A stretch of DNA of 64,000 bases from Alphaproteobacteria bacterium (GTDB lineage: Bacteria > Pseudomonadota > Alphaproteobacteria > CAJXXZ01 > 1604HC). This document shows positions 52,652-64,000 of the stretch, piece by piece (the first letter of the stretch is position 1; each line of letters begins with the position of its first letter). The translations under genes and the position numbers were made by a program. The notes beneath the pieces are model-generated. The model did no database searches and was not told where the DNA came from. It saw only the letters and a list, made by a program, of their open reading frames with translations. The DNA lies in assembly GCA_023898705.1 (NCBI GenBank), contig CP060235.1, positions 310,001-374,000 on the forward strand. The letters run 5' to 3'.

Positions 52652-53179
52652 ATGTCAGACGAAAGCTTGAATTCTATCAGTTCTGGAGAGGTTGATTCTC
52701 AATCATATGTGAACTCAGATAATGATTTGGATGAAGAGATAAAGGTCTTAAGGGAAGAGGTTAGGGTGTTGCAGGACAAGCTTGCTCGCTCTAACGCTGA
52801 ACAGTCTAATATGAGAGTTAGGTTTGAAAAGGAATCTAAGGATAGGGTTAAGTACGTTGTCAACAATTTTGCTTTGAATGTATTGGAAATTGTGGATAAT
52901 TTAGAATTAGCTCTAAAGGCTTCTGAATCAGATAATAACATCTATGTTGGTGTTCAGATGATTTATGATCGTATATTGGATATTTTAAAATCCAAGGGGA
53001 TTGTACAGACTTTTGTTAAGCTAGGTGATGTATTTGATTCTGATTTTCATGAGGTGATTGAACAGGTTGAATCCGATTTGGATAGGGGTTCAGTGGTAAG
53101 AGTTATATCTCATGGTTATATGATAGATGGCACTGTTTTGAGATATGCTAAAGTATTAGTTTCAAAAGGTAAAGAGTAG
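52652..53179 (+). CDS. grpE: nucleotide exchange factor GrpE
   Basis: GrpE releases ADP from DnaK. The 175-residue protein has an acidic N terminus, a long coiled coil (about residues 32-75), [36 protein letters not shown], and the C-terminal domain [21 protein letters not shown] 52652 follows GGAGGG and is preferred to a TTG extension at 52631. It is 52 bases upstream of dnaK. Confidence 0.95.
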   Translation: MSDESLNSISSGEVDSQSYVNSDNDLDEEIKVLREEVRVLQDKLARSNAEQSNMRVRFEKESKDRVKYVVNNFALNVLEIVDNLELALKASESDNNIYVGVQMIYDRILDILKSKGIVQTFVKLGDVFDSDFHEVIEQVESDLDRGSVVRVISHGYMIDGTVLRYAKVLVSKGKE

Positions 53180-53231
53180 ATTTAACAACAAATTTTTGTT
53201 ACAATTTGTTGTTTGTTTAGAAGGAGGCATT

Positions 53232-55106
53232 ATGAAAAAAATAATTGGAATAGATTTAGGGACTACTAACTCTTGTGTTGCTGTGCTTGAGGGTAAGAAG
53301 CCTGTCATTATTCCTAATGCTGAAGGTGGCCGTACTACCCCTTCTGTGGTTGCATTTAATAGCAAGGGTGAGATTTTGGTTGGATCAGCTGCTGTAAGGC
53401 AAGCTATCATGAATCCAACCAACACTTTTTATTCAGTTAAAAGATTAATGGGTAGAAGGTATGATGATAAGACTACAGTTGCGCACAAAAAAGCAGTGCC
53501 GTACTCTGTTGTTGATTGTAATGGTGATGCCTGTGTTGAAGGCAACGGTGTGCAGTACAGACCGGAAGAAATAGCAGCAAAGATATTAGCTTATTTAAAA
53601 AAGACTGCTGAAGATTACTTTGGCCATGCTATTACTGAAGCAGTTGTGACTGTTCCGGCTTATTTTAACGATGCGCAGCGTAATGCGACTAAGAATGCTG
53701 GTAAAATAGCTGGATTAGAAGTGAATAGGATTATTAACGAACCTACCGCTGCAGCGTTCGCTTATGGTTTAGATAAGAAGAAGTCTGGTAAAGTTGCGGT
53801 TTATGACTTGGGTGGAGGTACATTTGATGTATCTATATTGGAGATTCATGATGGAGTTTTCCAGGTTTTGTCAACTAATGGTGATACTTTCCTAGGTGGT
53901 GAAGACTTTGATCAGGAAATTGTTGATTATTTAGCTAAAGAGTTTTTGCTTTCTGATGGTATCGATTTAAGAAAAGATAAGTCTGCTTTACAAAGATTGA
54001 AGGAAGCTGCTGAAAAAGCTAAAAAAGAACTTTCCTTTTCAATGGAGACAGCAGTTAGCTTGCCGTTTATAGCTTCTGTTGATAATGTAGCTAGACATTT
54101 AAGTATAAATTTGACTAGAGCTAAATTAGAATCTTTGGTTAACCATCTTATTGAAAGGACTATTGCTCCATGTGAGTTGGCTATTAAGGATGCTAATATT
54201 AGCGTTTCTGATATAGATGATGTTATTTTGGTTGGTGGTATGACACGTATGCCAAAAGTGGTTGAAAAAGTAAAAGCTATTTTCAAAAAAGAGCCTCACA
54301 AGGGTGTTAATCCTGATGAGGTAGTTGCTGAGGGAGCTGCTATTCAGGGTGGTGTATTACAAGGTGATGTGCATGACGTTTTACTATTAGATGTTACGCC
54401 ATTGTCTCTTGGTATTGAAACAGAAGGTGGTATTTTTGCGAAATTAATTGAAAGAAATACAACTATTCCTGTTAAGAAATCTCAGATTTTTTCTACTGCG
54501 GCAGATAATCAACCATCTGTGACCATTCGTGTTTTGCAAGGAGAGAGAGAAATTGCTTCAGAAAATAAACTTTTGGGTCAATTTGATTTGGATGGCATAG
54601 CTCCGGCCCCACGAGGAGTCCCTAAGATTGAAGTTACTTTCGATATAGATGCTAATGGTATAGTTCATGTTACTGCTAAGGATAAAGCAACTAATAAGGA
54701 GCAAACTGTATCTATTAGAGATTCTGGTGGATTGTCAGATGAGGAAGTGGACAGGCTTGTTAAAGAAGCTGAGGCTAATAAGCAAGCTGACCATGCTAAA
54801 AAATCGCTAATTGAAGCTAGAAATAAAGCTGATACTGTTCTATCTACTGTGGAAAGATCTTTGTCTGAGCATGGTTCTAAGTTAGATGATGAAACTAAAG
54901 CTAAAATCGAATCTGATATGGCAAAATTAAAAGAAGTAAAGGATTCTGATGATGTAAAAGTGATTGAAGAAGCGATCACTAATCTAAATAATTCTTCTAT
55001 GAAATTGGGTGAGATTGTATATAAGGAAGCTCAAGAGAAAGGAGATAAAAAATCTGAATCTCAAGCTGAAGAAGTAAAAGATGCAGAGTATACGGAAGAT
55101 AAGTAA
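53232..55106 (+). CDS. dnaK: chaperone protein DnaK (Hsp70)
   Basis: DnaK binds exposed hydrophobic peptides in an ATP cycle driven by DnaJ and GrpE. From ATG 53232, after AGGAGG, the 624-residue protein reads [15 protein letters not shown], with [49 protein letters not shown] and the substrate-binding stretch [14 protein letters not shown]; it ends with an acidic tail. All nucleotide-binding motifs are intact. It forms the classical grpE-dnaK-dnaJ order. Confidence 0.98.
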   Translation: MKKIIGIDLGTTNSCVAVLEGKKPVIIPNAEGGRTTPSVVAFNSKGEILVGSAAVRQAIMNPTNTFYSVKRLMGRRYDDKTTVAHKKAVPYSVVDCNGDACVEGNGVQYRPEEIAAKILAYLKKTAEDYFGHAITEAVVTVPAYFNDAQRNATKNAGKIAGLEVNRIINEPTAAAFAYGLDKKKSGKVAVYDLGGGTFDVSILEIHDGVFQVLSTNGDTFLGGEDFDQEIVDYLAKEFLLSDGIDLRKDKSALQRLKEAAEKAKKELSFSMETAVSLPFIASVDNVARHLSINLTRAKLESLVNHLIERTIAPCELAIKDANISVSDIDDVILVGGMTRMPKVVEKVKAIFKKEPHKGVNPDEVVAEGAAIQGGVLQGDVHDVLLLDVTPLSLGIETEGGIFAKLIERNTTIPVKKSQIFSTAADNQPSVTIRVLQGEREIASENKLLGQFDLDGIAPAPRGVPKIEVTFDIDANGIVHVTAKDKATNKEQTVSIRDSGGLSDEEVDRLVKEAEANKQADHAKKSLIEARNKADTVLSTVERSLSEHGSKLDDETKAKIESDMAKLKEVKDSDDVKVIEEAITNLNNSSMKLGEIVYKEAQEKGDKKSESQAEEVKDAEYTEDK

Positions 55107-55115
55107 AGCTAGCAC

Positions 55116-56276
55116 ATGAGTAGAGATTATTATGATATTTTAGGTGTGCAGAAGAGTGCTACGACTGAAGAAATAGGGAAAGCTTATAGATCTTTAGCAA
55201 AAAAGTACCATCCAGATAAGTTTCAAGGAGAAGAAAAGGCGAAAGCGGAAGAGCAATTTAAGAGCATATCTGAGGCTTATTCTGTTCTAAAGGATGAGAA
55301 GAAGAGGAAGCAGTATGATTTTACTGGATCTTCAGATAATTTTAGTGGATTTGATGGGTTTGATTACGGAAAAACTAATTCTTCTTTTTTTGATGGAATG
55401 GAAGACATATTTAGTTTCTTTGGTGGAACTGGATTTAGAAGACAGGAAAGAGAAGAAAGAGGAAGAGATTTATCTGTAGAGATTAGCGTGACTTTGTTGC
55501 AGGCTTATAATGGTGATCAGGTTGAATTTATTTTGCCAAGATTGTTTCAATGTGAAAGTTGTAATTCTACTGGTTACACTGTACCTGCTGCTACATGTAA
55601 AACTTGTAAGGGATCTGGTTCGATTCAGGTAAGGCACGGATTTTTTCATGTTGAGCAAACGTGTAGTACATGTTCTGGTACAGGTAAAATAGTAGATAAA
55701 CAGTATGAGTGTAAAGTTTGTTATGGAAAAGGTAAGATAAATAAGAATTCTACTATTAAAATTTCTATACCTCAAGGTTTAGAAGATGGTCAGACAATTA
55801 AATTGAAGAATGAAGGGGATTTTGGACAAAGTGGTTCAGGAGACCTGTATATTAAAGTGAATGTTGTTAATGATACTAAGTTTGTTAGAGATAAATTAGA
55901 TTTATATTATCAGGTTAACATTAATATGTTGGATGCTGTCTTGGGCTCTAACATAAAAATATCTACAATTTCTGGTACAAATTTGGATGTTGTTGTTCCT
56001 ACTGGAACTCAGCCTGGGGGTAGGTTGCGAATAGATGGCCATGGAATGATTGTAGGAAAAAGAAAGGGTAATTTGTATTTGAAATTTAATGTTGAGATAA
56101 TGGATGCGAAACTTTTTTCGAATGAAGAGAGAGAGTTATGGAACAATATGAAAGAATATTATTATGGTTCAGGAAGTAAATTTAGCAAAAACAACTCAAA
56201 AAGCAATGGATCTGAAAGCAAGGCGAAATTTACATTTGATTCTATAAAAGAAATGTTTAACAAATGGAAGAAGTAG
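55116..56276 (+). CDS. dnaJ: chaperone protein DnaJ
   Basis: DnaJ delivers substrates to DnaK and stimulates its ATPase. The 386-residue protein has the J domain with YHPDKFQG (HPD), a Gly/Phe-rich region (about 68-110), four CxxCxGxG-type zinc repeats ([32 protein letters not shown]), and the C-terminal substrate domain. The first zinc motif has Asn-Ser in place of the usual residues. Nine bases after dnaK, probably one transcript. Confidence 0.97.
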   Translation: MSRDYYDILGVQKSATTEEIGKAYRSLAKKYHPDKFQGEEKAKAEEQFKSISEAYSVLKDEKKRKQYDFTGSSDNFSGFDGFDYGKTNSSFFDGMEDIFSFFGGTGFRRQEREERGRDLSVEISVTLLQAYNGDQVEFILPRLFQCESCNSTGYTVPAATCKTCKGSGSIQVRHGFFHVEQTCSTCSGTGKIVDKQYECKVCYGKGKINKNSTIKISIPQGLEDGQTIKLKNEGDFGQSGSGDLYIKVNVVNDTKFVRDKLDLYYQVNINMLDAVLGSNIKISTISGTNLDVVVPTGTQPGGRLRIDGHGMIVGKRKGNLYLKFNVEIMDAKLFSNEERELWNNMKEYYYGSGSKFSKNNSKSNGSESKAKFTFDSIKEMFNKWKK

Positions 56277-56623
56277 TTTGTATTGATGAGAAGTGTGTTT
56301 GTCAGTTTAGTATAATTTTTTAATGCTACTAGTATAAATGAGATGAATAGGTTATGAGCTTTATTATGCAAGTGATTTTTTTCTTGTGTTTCTGGCCGTG
56401 TTGTGGAATTTGAGAAAATTTAATAGCAACAGCTTTTTTTAATCTTTGATATGTTTCTTGTTAATTTCTGGGTTTGGATGGAAAATACTATTTAAGCCTC
56501 TTTTATGGTTATTTAAAATTTAACTTTATATGGTTTACTAATAATACGATTACAGCTTGAACTTGTGTGTTTTAAATAAAATGCACAGTATTATGAAAAG
56601 GCCCATACTAATGCGTCAACTGT
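56277..56623. other. 347-base gap between convergent dnaJ and rpoD
   Basis: No gene, strong hairpin or GC-rich island is seen. The two genes converge here, so terminators are expected, but none is obvious by eye. Confidence 0.4.
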
Positions 56624-58288
56624 TTATTTATGAGAATAATACTCTACTAAGGATCTTAGAATTTTAGAATTAAATAATTTTCTTAATGCTTTAGCCTCTA
56701 TTTGTCTAATTCTCTCCCTAGTGACTCCAAAAATTGCTCCTACTTCTTCCAGGGTATGAGCTGCTTTAGTGCCTAATCCAAACCTTAGAATGATTAAAGT
56801 TTCTTCTCTGCTACTCAAAACAGAAAGAGCCTTAATTACAGCATTTCTTACACTAGATTGCAACATTGCATCCATAGGAGAGATAGTTTTTTTATCTTCA
56901 ATAAAATCTCCCAATTGGCCATCTTCTCCACTACCGACGGGAAGCTCAAGACTAACAGGCTCTTTTGAAATTTTTTGAACTCTTTTTACTCTTTCTACAG
57001 GTATATCCAATTGCTTACTGATTTCTTCAGGTGAAGCTTCTTTACCGCTTTGGTATAAAATTTGTCTAGATGATCTAAGCACTCTGTTGATCGTTTCAAT
57101 CATATGTACTGGTATTCTGATTGTTCTGGCTTGATCAGCAATTGCCCTGGTAATGGCTTGTTTGATCCACCAGGTTGCATATGTAGAAAATTTGAAACCT
57201 CTACTGTATTCGAATTTTTCTACTGCCTTCATTAATCCAATATTTCCTTCTTGAATTAAATCCAAAAATTGTAGCCCTCTATTTGTATACTTTTTAGCAA
57301 TCGAAATAACTAACCTTAAGTTGGCAGATACCATGATGTTTTTATTTTTGGACATCATTTTTTCTCCATTTTTTAGTTCTTTAATTATTCTTTTAAATTC
57401 TGAAAGAGGCAAATTGATACTTTCGCTAATAGAGCGCATTTTCTTCTCATTAACTTGAATAAAAGCTTGATTATTTTCTAAAAATTCTTTTACCTTCTTA
57501 TGCGTTATATTATCTTTCTTGATGTTAGCGGTGAATATATTCCTACTAATTCCTTGCTTTTCAGCTAACTTAATCAGATCTATTTCGCATTTGACAATTT
57601 CTTTGTTTAAGCTATACATTTTGCTAATCAATTTATCTATGCATCCGTATGTGATTTTGAGATTCATGATTGCTTGTACTAGATTATTGTGCTGTATCTT
57701 GTACTCTTTTGAGATCTTCGATGGAATCTCAGTTTTATTTGTAATATAACTCAATCTTTCTTTTTGTACTTGTTTGAAGTTAGCATAAACTTCCTCTAAG
57801 CTAGCTATATTCTGACTTAATTCCTCAAGACCAGTATCCTCTTGTTCTTCTTTTGTTTCATCCAAATCAAAGCAAGTTTCATTTTCATCTACAACCTTAT
57901 CAACATTTACTAAATCTGTTATTTCCAAAGTTTGATTTTTAATTTGTTTGTACCACTCTAGGATTTGAGGAACTGTGATTGTGCTTTCACAAATCGCTCT
58001 AATCATAATATTGCTGCCTTCTTCAATTTTTTTTGAAATCTCTATCTCTTCTTCCCTAGACAAAAGTTGTACATTACCCATTTCTCTCAAGTACATTCTG
58101 ACTGGATCATCATTGTTTATTCTACCAGCTTTGAAATCTGATATTAATATTTCACCTTCTGATTTGTCAGATGTATCATGATCGTCGCCATCATCGGTAT
58201 CCTCATCAAAATTATCATCAGTTTCAGAGAAATTTTCTGATTCTTCGTCATCAATACCAGTAATATTGAAATCATTTAATTTTTGCAT
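56624..58288 (-). CDS. rpoD: RNA polymerase sigma factor RpoD (sigma70)
   Basis: The 554-residue primary sigma factor has a short acidic N terminus instead of a full region 1.1, then region 1.2 ([21 protein letters not shown]), region 2 ([61 protein letters not shown]), region 3, and region 4.2 ([27 protein letters not shown]). Intact regions 2.4 and 4.2 fit the sigma70-like promoters seen in this window. It starts 17 bases inside the end of dnaG. Confidence 0.97.
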   Translation of the reverse strand: MQKLNDFNITGIDDEESENFSETDDNFDEDTDDGDDHDTSDKSEGEILISDFKAGRINNDDPVRMYLREMGNVQLLSREEEIEISKKIEEGSNIMIRAICESTITVPQILEWYKQIKNQTLEITDLVNVDKVVDENETCFDLDETKEEQEDTGLEELSQNIASLEEVYANFKQVQKERLSYITNKTEIPSKISKEYKIQHNNLVQAIMNLKITYGCIDKLISKMYSLNKEIVKCEIDLIKLAEKQGISRNIFTANIKKDNITHKKVKEFLENNQAFIQVNEKKMRSISESINLPLSEFKRIIKELKNGEKMMSKNKNIMVSANLRLVISIAKKYTNRGLQFLDLIQEGNIGLMKAVEKFEYSRGFKFSTYATWWIKQAITRAIADQARTIRIPVHMIETINRVLRSSRQILYQSGKEASPEEISKQLDIPVERVKRVQKISKEPVSLELPVGSGEDGQLGDFIEDKKTISPMDAMLQSSVRNAVIKALSVLSSREETLIILRFGLGTKAAHTLEEVGAIFGVTRERIRQIEAKALRKLFNSKILRSLVEYYSHK

Positions 58289-59837
58289 TTATACCCCTGT
58301 ATCTATCCATTATAAAGATATATGATTTAATTAATTCTTGAATTGTTACATTCTTGTGTAAGAATGGTGCTAATTGCATTACATCCTTAGAAGTACATAA
58401 ATCCACTATCTTAGTCCATCCTTTTTGTTTAAAAAAGTCAAGACTATGATTCTCATATTCTACATAATTTTTTATCCATATGGGTATTAACTCCTGCATG
58501 ATGGAAAAATGTTTTGATAGAACAAGAGATAAAAACTCCTCACATACGTAATTATACAATTCTGGCTTTATTAACAGTATTCCTATAATCAAGCGTTCAT
58601 ACATTTCTTGAATTGCTACACTATTTCTTATATAAGTGTTGGCTTTTTTTATCTGAAATTTTTCTTTCCAAAGGCTTATCCACTTTTTAATGTACAAGTC
58701 CTGTATAATCTTATTCTGTATTGTTTTTCCTAGAGTTAATATGTTTTTGTAATGTTTATACTCTACTTCTGGAATGTCGCTTTTTTGCATAAATAAATCC
58801 CATATGGCTCGAACAAGTGGAACTCTTCGTTCAAATAGTTCATCCCATTTTTGTTTCCCATATTTTTGTATGAATGAATCTGGATCTTCTTTATATGGTA
58901 AAAACATGAAAGATACCAAACTATGCTCATTTAAATCCGGCAACAATTTGGGTATTACATTTTTAAATCCTTTGATACCTGCATCATCTCCATCAAGACA
59001 TAGGACTGCTTCTTGTTTTAAATTAAATATAGTTTCCATATGTGTTTTCGATATTGTAGAGCTATTTATAGAAACAGCATTAATATTGTTTTGGTGGAGC
59101 AAAATCACATCCATATATCCCTCTACGATAATAATTGGTTTTGTTTTGTTGATCAAATGTAGTCCAAATAATACGGAAGATTTTTTGAAGTAATTGCTTT
59201 CTGATCCATTAATGTATTTAGGTCCATATCCAGAATCTATTGTTCTGGCAGCGAACGAACATACTTGTTTGTGTTGATTATATATAGGAAATGAAATTCT
59301 ATTTTGAAATATTTTGAGCAAGCTATATTTAAGTCCAAGTTGCATCATTATATTGTCAGTTAGATTTTCCTTTTGCATAAACTCAGATATTTTATTAAAG
59401 CTTGGAATCCAACCTATGCCAAATTTGGTTACCATATTTTGATCTATGCCTCTAGCTTTAATATATGCTTGTGCAGATAGGTTATGTTTAAGATTGCTTA
59501 CAAACCATTGATTTAGCTTTTCCATGTAGTGCAAGAGACTTTTTTGATTTGTATTAGAATCGTATTTGATGTTATACCAATCAGCTATTTTTTTACATGC
59601 TTCGATAAATGTAACATTTTCTATTTTTTCGACAAATTTGATTAAATCTCCACTTGCTCCGCATCCGAAACAATGGAATAGTCCTAAATCATCTTGAACG
59701 CTAAAAGATGGTGTTTTTTCCGTATGAAAAGGGCAGCAGATGGAAAATTTACTTTTATTAACATGTGCTAAAGAAAAATATCTGCCTATTATATCAGATA
59801 GCCTAACATGAGATTTGATTTCTTCAACTAATGACAT
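58272..59837 (-). CDS. dnaG: DNA primase
   Basis: DnaG lays down RNA primers at the fork. The 521-residue protein has the CHC2 zinc finger (C35, H38, C56, C59 in [11 protein letters not shown] and FHCFGCG), the primase core, and the Toprim motifs [14 protein letters not shown] and [13 protein letters not shown]. It is shorter than E. coli DnaG (581) in the C-terminal helicase-binding part. It abuts atpC and overlaps rpoD by 17 bases, giving a dnaG-rpoD pair directly behind the ATP synthase genes. Confidence 0.96.
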   Translation of the reverse strand: MSLVEEIKSHVRLSDIIGRYFSLAHVNKSKFSICCPFHTEKTPSFSVQDDLGLFHCFGCGASGDLIKFVEKIENVTFIEACKKIADWYNIKYDSNTNQKSLLHYMEKLNQWFVSNLKHNLSAQAYIKARGIDQNMVTKFGIGWIPSFNKISEFMQKENLTDNIMMQLGLKYSLLKIFQNRISFPIYNQHKQVCSFAARTIDSGYGPKYINGSESNYFKKSSVLFGLHLINKTKPIIIVEGYMDVILLHQNNINAVSINSSTISKTHMETIFNLKQEAVLCLDGDDAGIKGFKNVIPKLLPDLNEHSLVSFMFLPYKEDPDSFIQKYGKQKWDELFERRVPLVRAIWDLFMQKSDIPEVEYKHYKNILTLGKTIQNKIIQDLYIKKWISLWKEKFQIKKANTYIRNSVAIQEMYERLIIGILLIKPELYNYVCEEFLSLVLSKHFSIMQELIPIWIKNYVEYENHSLDFFKQKGWTKIVDLCTSKDVMQLAPFLHKNVTIQELIKSYIFIMDRYRGINAKIK

Positions 59838-60197
59838 TTATATATCTATTTTATGTGAATTATTTTTAAACCAGTTTTCTTTATTCCAATTATTATAATA
59901 ATCTGCGACTATTTTATTCCAATTTTGTATTGCGTGTAATTTTATCTTACTACTGTAATCCAGAGTGTTGGTTATGATATATACATTTTCTTTGATTTTT
60001 TTTAACATAGAAGCGCCTATGTTATGTGTAACATCTTTACTTCCTAAGTGAATAAATAGTTGACATGCCGGCAAAACATAAGTTATTCCTACATGAAATT
60101 GATAAATTGCTTTAAGTCCAGCATAAGTGCTAATGCCAACCATTATCGCATCTTCATATAAAATTTCTTTTGCTCCAGTCGCAATAGTTACTAACAC
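59838..60197 (-). CDS. atpC: ATP synthase F1 subunit epsilon (divergent)
   Basis: The 119-residue product starts at GTG 60197 behind AGGAGGAG. The N-terminal half fits the beta-sandwich of epsilon: ATGAKEILYEDAIMVGISTYAGLKAI-YQFHVGITYVLPA, then KKIKENVYIITNTLDYSSKI. The C-terminal helical hairpin is short and lineage-specific. Position after atpD in an F1 operon is the strongest support. Epsilon couples the rotor to catalysis and inhibits ATP hydrolysis. Confidence 0.8.
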   Translation of the reverse strand: MLVTIATGAKEILYEDAIMVGISTYAGLKAIYQFHVGITYVLPACQLFIHLGSKDVTHNIGASMLKKIKENVYIITNTLDYSSKIKLHAIQNWNKIVADYYNNWNKENWFKNNSHKIDI

Positions 60198-60231
60198 TCT
60201 ACTCCTCCTATCCTATATGGTAGTAAATACA

Positions 60232-62397
<2,166 letters not shown>

Positions 62398-62401
<4 letters not shown>

Positions 62402-63918
62402 TTGTGTTTTTCCTTAAATTCTAGAATGAATTTTTTAATCGTAATTTCAAATTGTTCACTAACAGCCTGTTTTTCAATAAGCTCATTTACTAAATCAATG
62501 TGAGAGTTTTTAAATTCAGTAATAAATATTGCTTCTAACTCTGAAAGGTTAGACAAATCAAACCCATCAAAACAACCCAAATTACATGCATAAATGATCA
62601 AAATTTGATCCTCAAATGAGAAAAGGCTAGCTCCTGCCTGACGCAAAATATGTGTAACGGTTTCTCCTCTGCGTAGTATAGCCTTAGTAGTATCATCTAC
62701 TTCAGTTACTTTGGCAAAATCCTTTAACTCATAATACTGTGCTAATTCCAATTTCAACATTCCAGCAACCTTACGCATAGCCTTAGTTTGAGCACTTCCT
62801 CCAACTCTACTGACCGATATTCCAGTATCTATTGCAGGCTTTTGACCAAGTAAGAACATCTTACTGTCTAAAAATATTTGCCCGTCCGTAATCGAAATTA
62901 CGTTTGTAGGAATATAAGCTGAAATATCTCCCCCTAAAGTTTCTATTATAGGCAATGCTGTTAGAGACCCACCTCCATACTCATCACTCATGCAGGCAGC
63001 TCTTTCCAATAGGCTAGAGTGTACAAAAAATATGTCACCAGGATATGCTTCTCTACCGGGAAACCGCTTAAGTAGCAATGAAATCGTTCTGTAAGCTATC
63101 GCGTGGTTCGATAAGTCATCATACACAATAAGAGCATCTTTTCCATTGTCTCTGTAGTGTTCTGCGATAGAAGTTCCTACGTAAGGTGCTAAATATTGAA
63201 GAATAGCAGCCTCTTCAGCTGATGCAAGGACTATAGTCGTATATTCCATTGCTCCCTGTTTTTCAAGGTAAGCTGCTATTTGTGCCACTTCAGAAGCTTT
63301 TTTCCCTATGCATACATACACACAGTAAACTGGAGTATTGTTGTCGAACTTAGCTTTTTGATTCACAATTGTTCCAACAGCAATGGTTGTTTTACCTGTC
63401 CTTCTATCTCCTAATATCAACTCCCTTTGTCCGTAACCTATAGGTATAAGAGAGTCTATAGCTTTCACTCCTGTATATAATGGTTTAGTGACTTTTTTTC
63501 TGGCTATAATAGGAGGAGCTTCAGACATAACTAGTCTTTCTTTAGAAGTATGGATAGTTCCCAAATTATCTATTGGCTCTCCAAGTGTATTTACAACTCT
63601 GCCAATTAGTTCTTCACCAACCTTAATTTTCAACAATTCATTTGTTCTATATACAATCATTCCTGATGAGATAGTATTGTTGGAGTTCAAAATAGCTATC
63701 TGAACAATTGTTTCTCCAAGTTCTACAACTAAACCTTTATCTTTATTTTCAAATAAAACAACCTCTCCATAAGAGACATTGCCAATACCGGTTACCTTGC
63801 AAATTCCATCTTGTACGCTAACAACCCTACCAATTTCATATACATCTACATTCTTTGTATTCTGTTCAATAGCATTTTTAAACTGGGTGATTATTTCTTC
63901 AGATGTTAAATGATTCAT
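62398..63918 (-). CDS. atpA: ATP synthase F1 subunit alpha
   Basis: AtpA provides the non-catalytic nucleotide sites. From ATG 63918 the 506-residue protein reads MNHLTSEEIITQFKNAIEQ, with Walker A GDRRTGKT, VYVCIGKKASEVAQI, Walker B DALIVYDDLSNHA, and SISRVGGSAQTKAMRKVAG-like SVSRVGGSAQTKAM. The longer open frame from TTG 63930 adds four residues and is less likely. It overlaps the end of atpH by 20 bases. Confidence 0.98.
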
Positions 63919-64000
63919 GCGCTGCTCCAATAAACTTACCTAGAATGTTAGCATAAGAAGCATCTATCCTGGTAGATCCTATATCTAATATAAAGCCACC
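63899..64000 (-). CDS. atpH: ATP synthase F1 subunit delta, C-terminal fragment (cut by window edge)
   Basis: The last 33 codons of a minus-strand frame run in from the window edge and end at TGA 63899, overlapping the start of atpA. The peptide GGFILDIGSTRIDASYANIL matches the end of the delta subunit (G-G-hydrophobic-x-x-G-x-x-x-D-x-S pattern). Position directly before atpA supports the call. The rest of the gene lies outside the window. Confidence 0.82.
   Translation of the reverse strand, partial: GGFILDIGSTRIDASYANILGKFIGAAHESFNI

Noticed and set aside
53196..53231. N-terminal extension of DnaK
   Set aside because: The AGGAGG ribosome-binding site lies inside it and the conserved [12 protein letters not shown] start is at 53232.
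54665..54979. Antisense frames opposite dnaK, rpoD, dnaG, pnp and ftsH
   Set aside because: They are in shadow of strongly conserved genes, have no ribosome-binding sites and show no family motifs.

Overview
The window is AT-rich, gene-dense bacterial DNA whose housekeeping genes point to a reduced, host-associated alphaproteobacterium, most likely an intracellular symbiont or parasite of the Rickettsiales/Holosporales type. The reasons are: a Ros/MucR-type regulator, an HdaA-like DnaA paralogue beside a PerM-like gene, a short FtsK, small divergent versions of many core enzymes, an isolated 5S rRNA gene, many Sec-exported ankyrin-repeat proteins and a eukaryote-like CE-clan (Ulp1-type) cysteine protease. 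No marker here fixes the genus.

Layout. 1-3.4 kb: tRNA-Arg, a MucR-like gene, yqgE, then fabF-acpP. 3.7-8.0 kb: three consecutive minus-strand genes of accessory character: an acidic-repeat protein, an exported protein of unknown function, and a signal-peptide-bearing CE-clan protease. 8.2-10.4 kb: a degenerate purC-like gene, a membrane-anchored thioredoxin-fold protein and prmC. 10.6-15.2 kb: an APC permease, then truB-rpsO-pnp. 15.5-19.3 kb: ankyrin genes, one of them broken. 19.4-19.6 kb: a GC-rich candidate structured ncRNA with its own promoter. 20.1-23.5 kb: ftsK, murB, tRNA-Asn, rbfA. 23.6-25.4 kb: two tandem ankyrin genes. 25.6-26.9 kb: ddl and the RNase P RNA. 27-39 kb: ndk, a phosphatidyltransferase, perM, hdaA, accD, fabI, dapD, ruvX, sppA, ftsH, a peroxiredoxin, murJ and dapF. 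39-43.2 kb: two tRNAs, rnpA, an EVE-domain gene, alkD-like and ogt repair genes, an NTF2-like gene, tRNA-Ser, rpmH and a solitary 5S rRNA gene. 43.3-45.4 kb: decayed ankyrin genes. 45.4-56.3 kb: greA, rpsB-tsf-pyrH, comF, tpiA, frr, an M23 peptidase, ybeY and grpE-dnaK-dnaJ. 56.6-64 kb: the minus-strand block atpH-atpA-atpG-atpD-atpC-dnaG-rpoD.

How the genes fit together. The core supplies translation and RNA processing, fatty-acid initiation and elongation (accD, acpP, fabF, fabI), peptidoglycan precursors and export (dapD, dapF, murB, ddl, murJ, ftsK, M23 peptidase), proteostasis (ftsH, sppA, grpE/dnaK/dnaJ) and F1 ATPase. The accessory part looks like a host-interaction repertoire. Most ankyrin proteins share a short N-terminal signal sequence, and several accessory genes have a sigma70-like -10 box only 5-7 bases upstream of the start codon, which predicts leaderless mRNAs.

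The items most worth following are the exported CE-clan protease cluster, the expanding and decaying exported ankyrin family with its shared promoter layout, and the GC-rich orphan RNA at about 19.4 kb. Everything is read by eye from sequence and translations. No database search was run, so divergent assignments are inferences from motifs.
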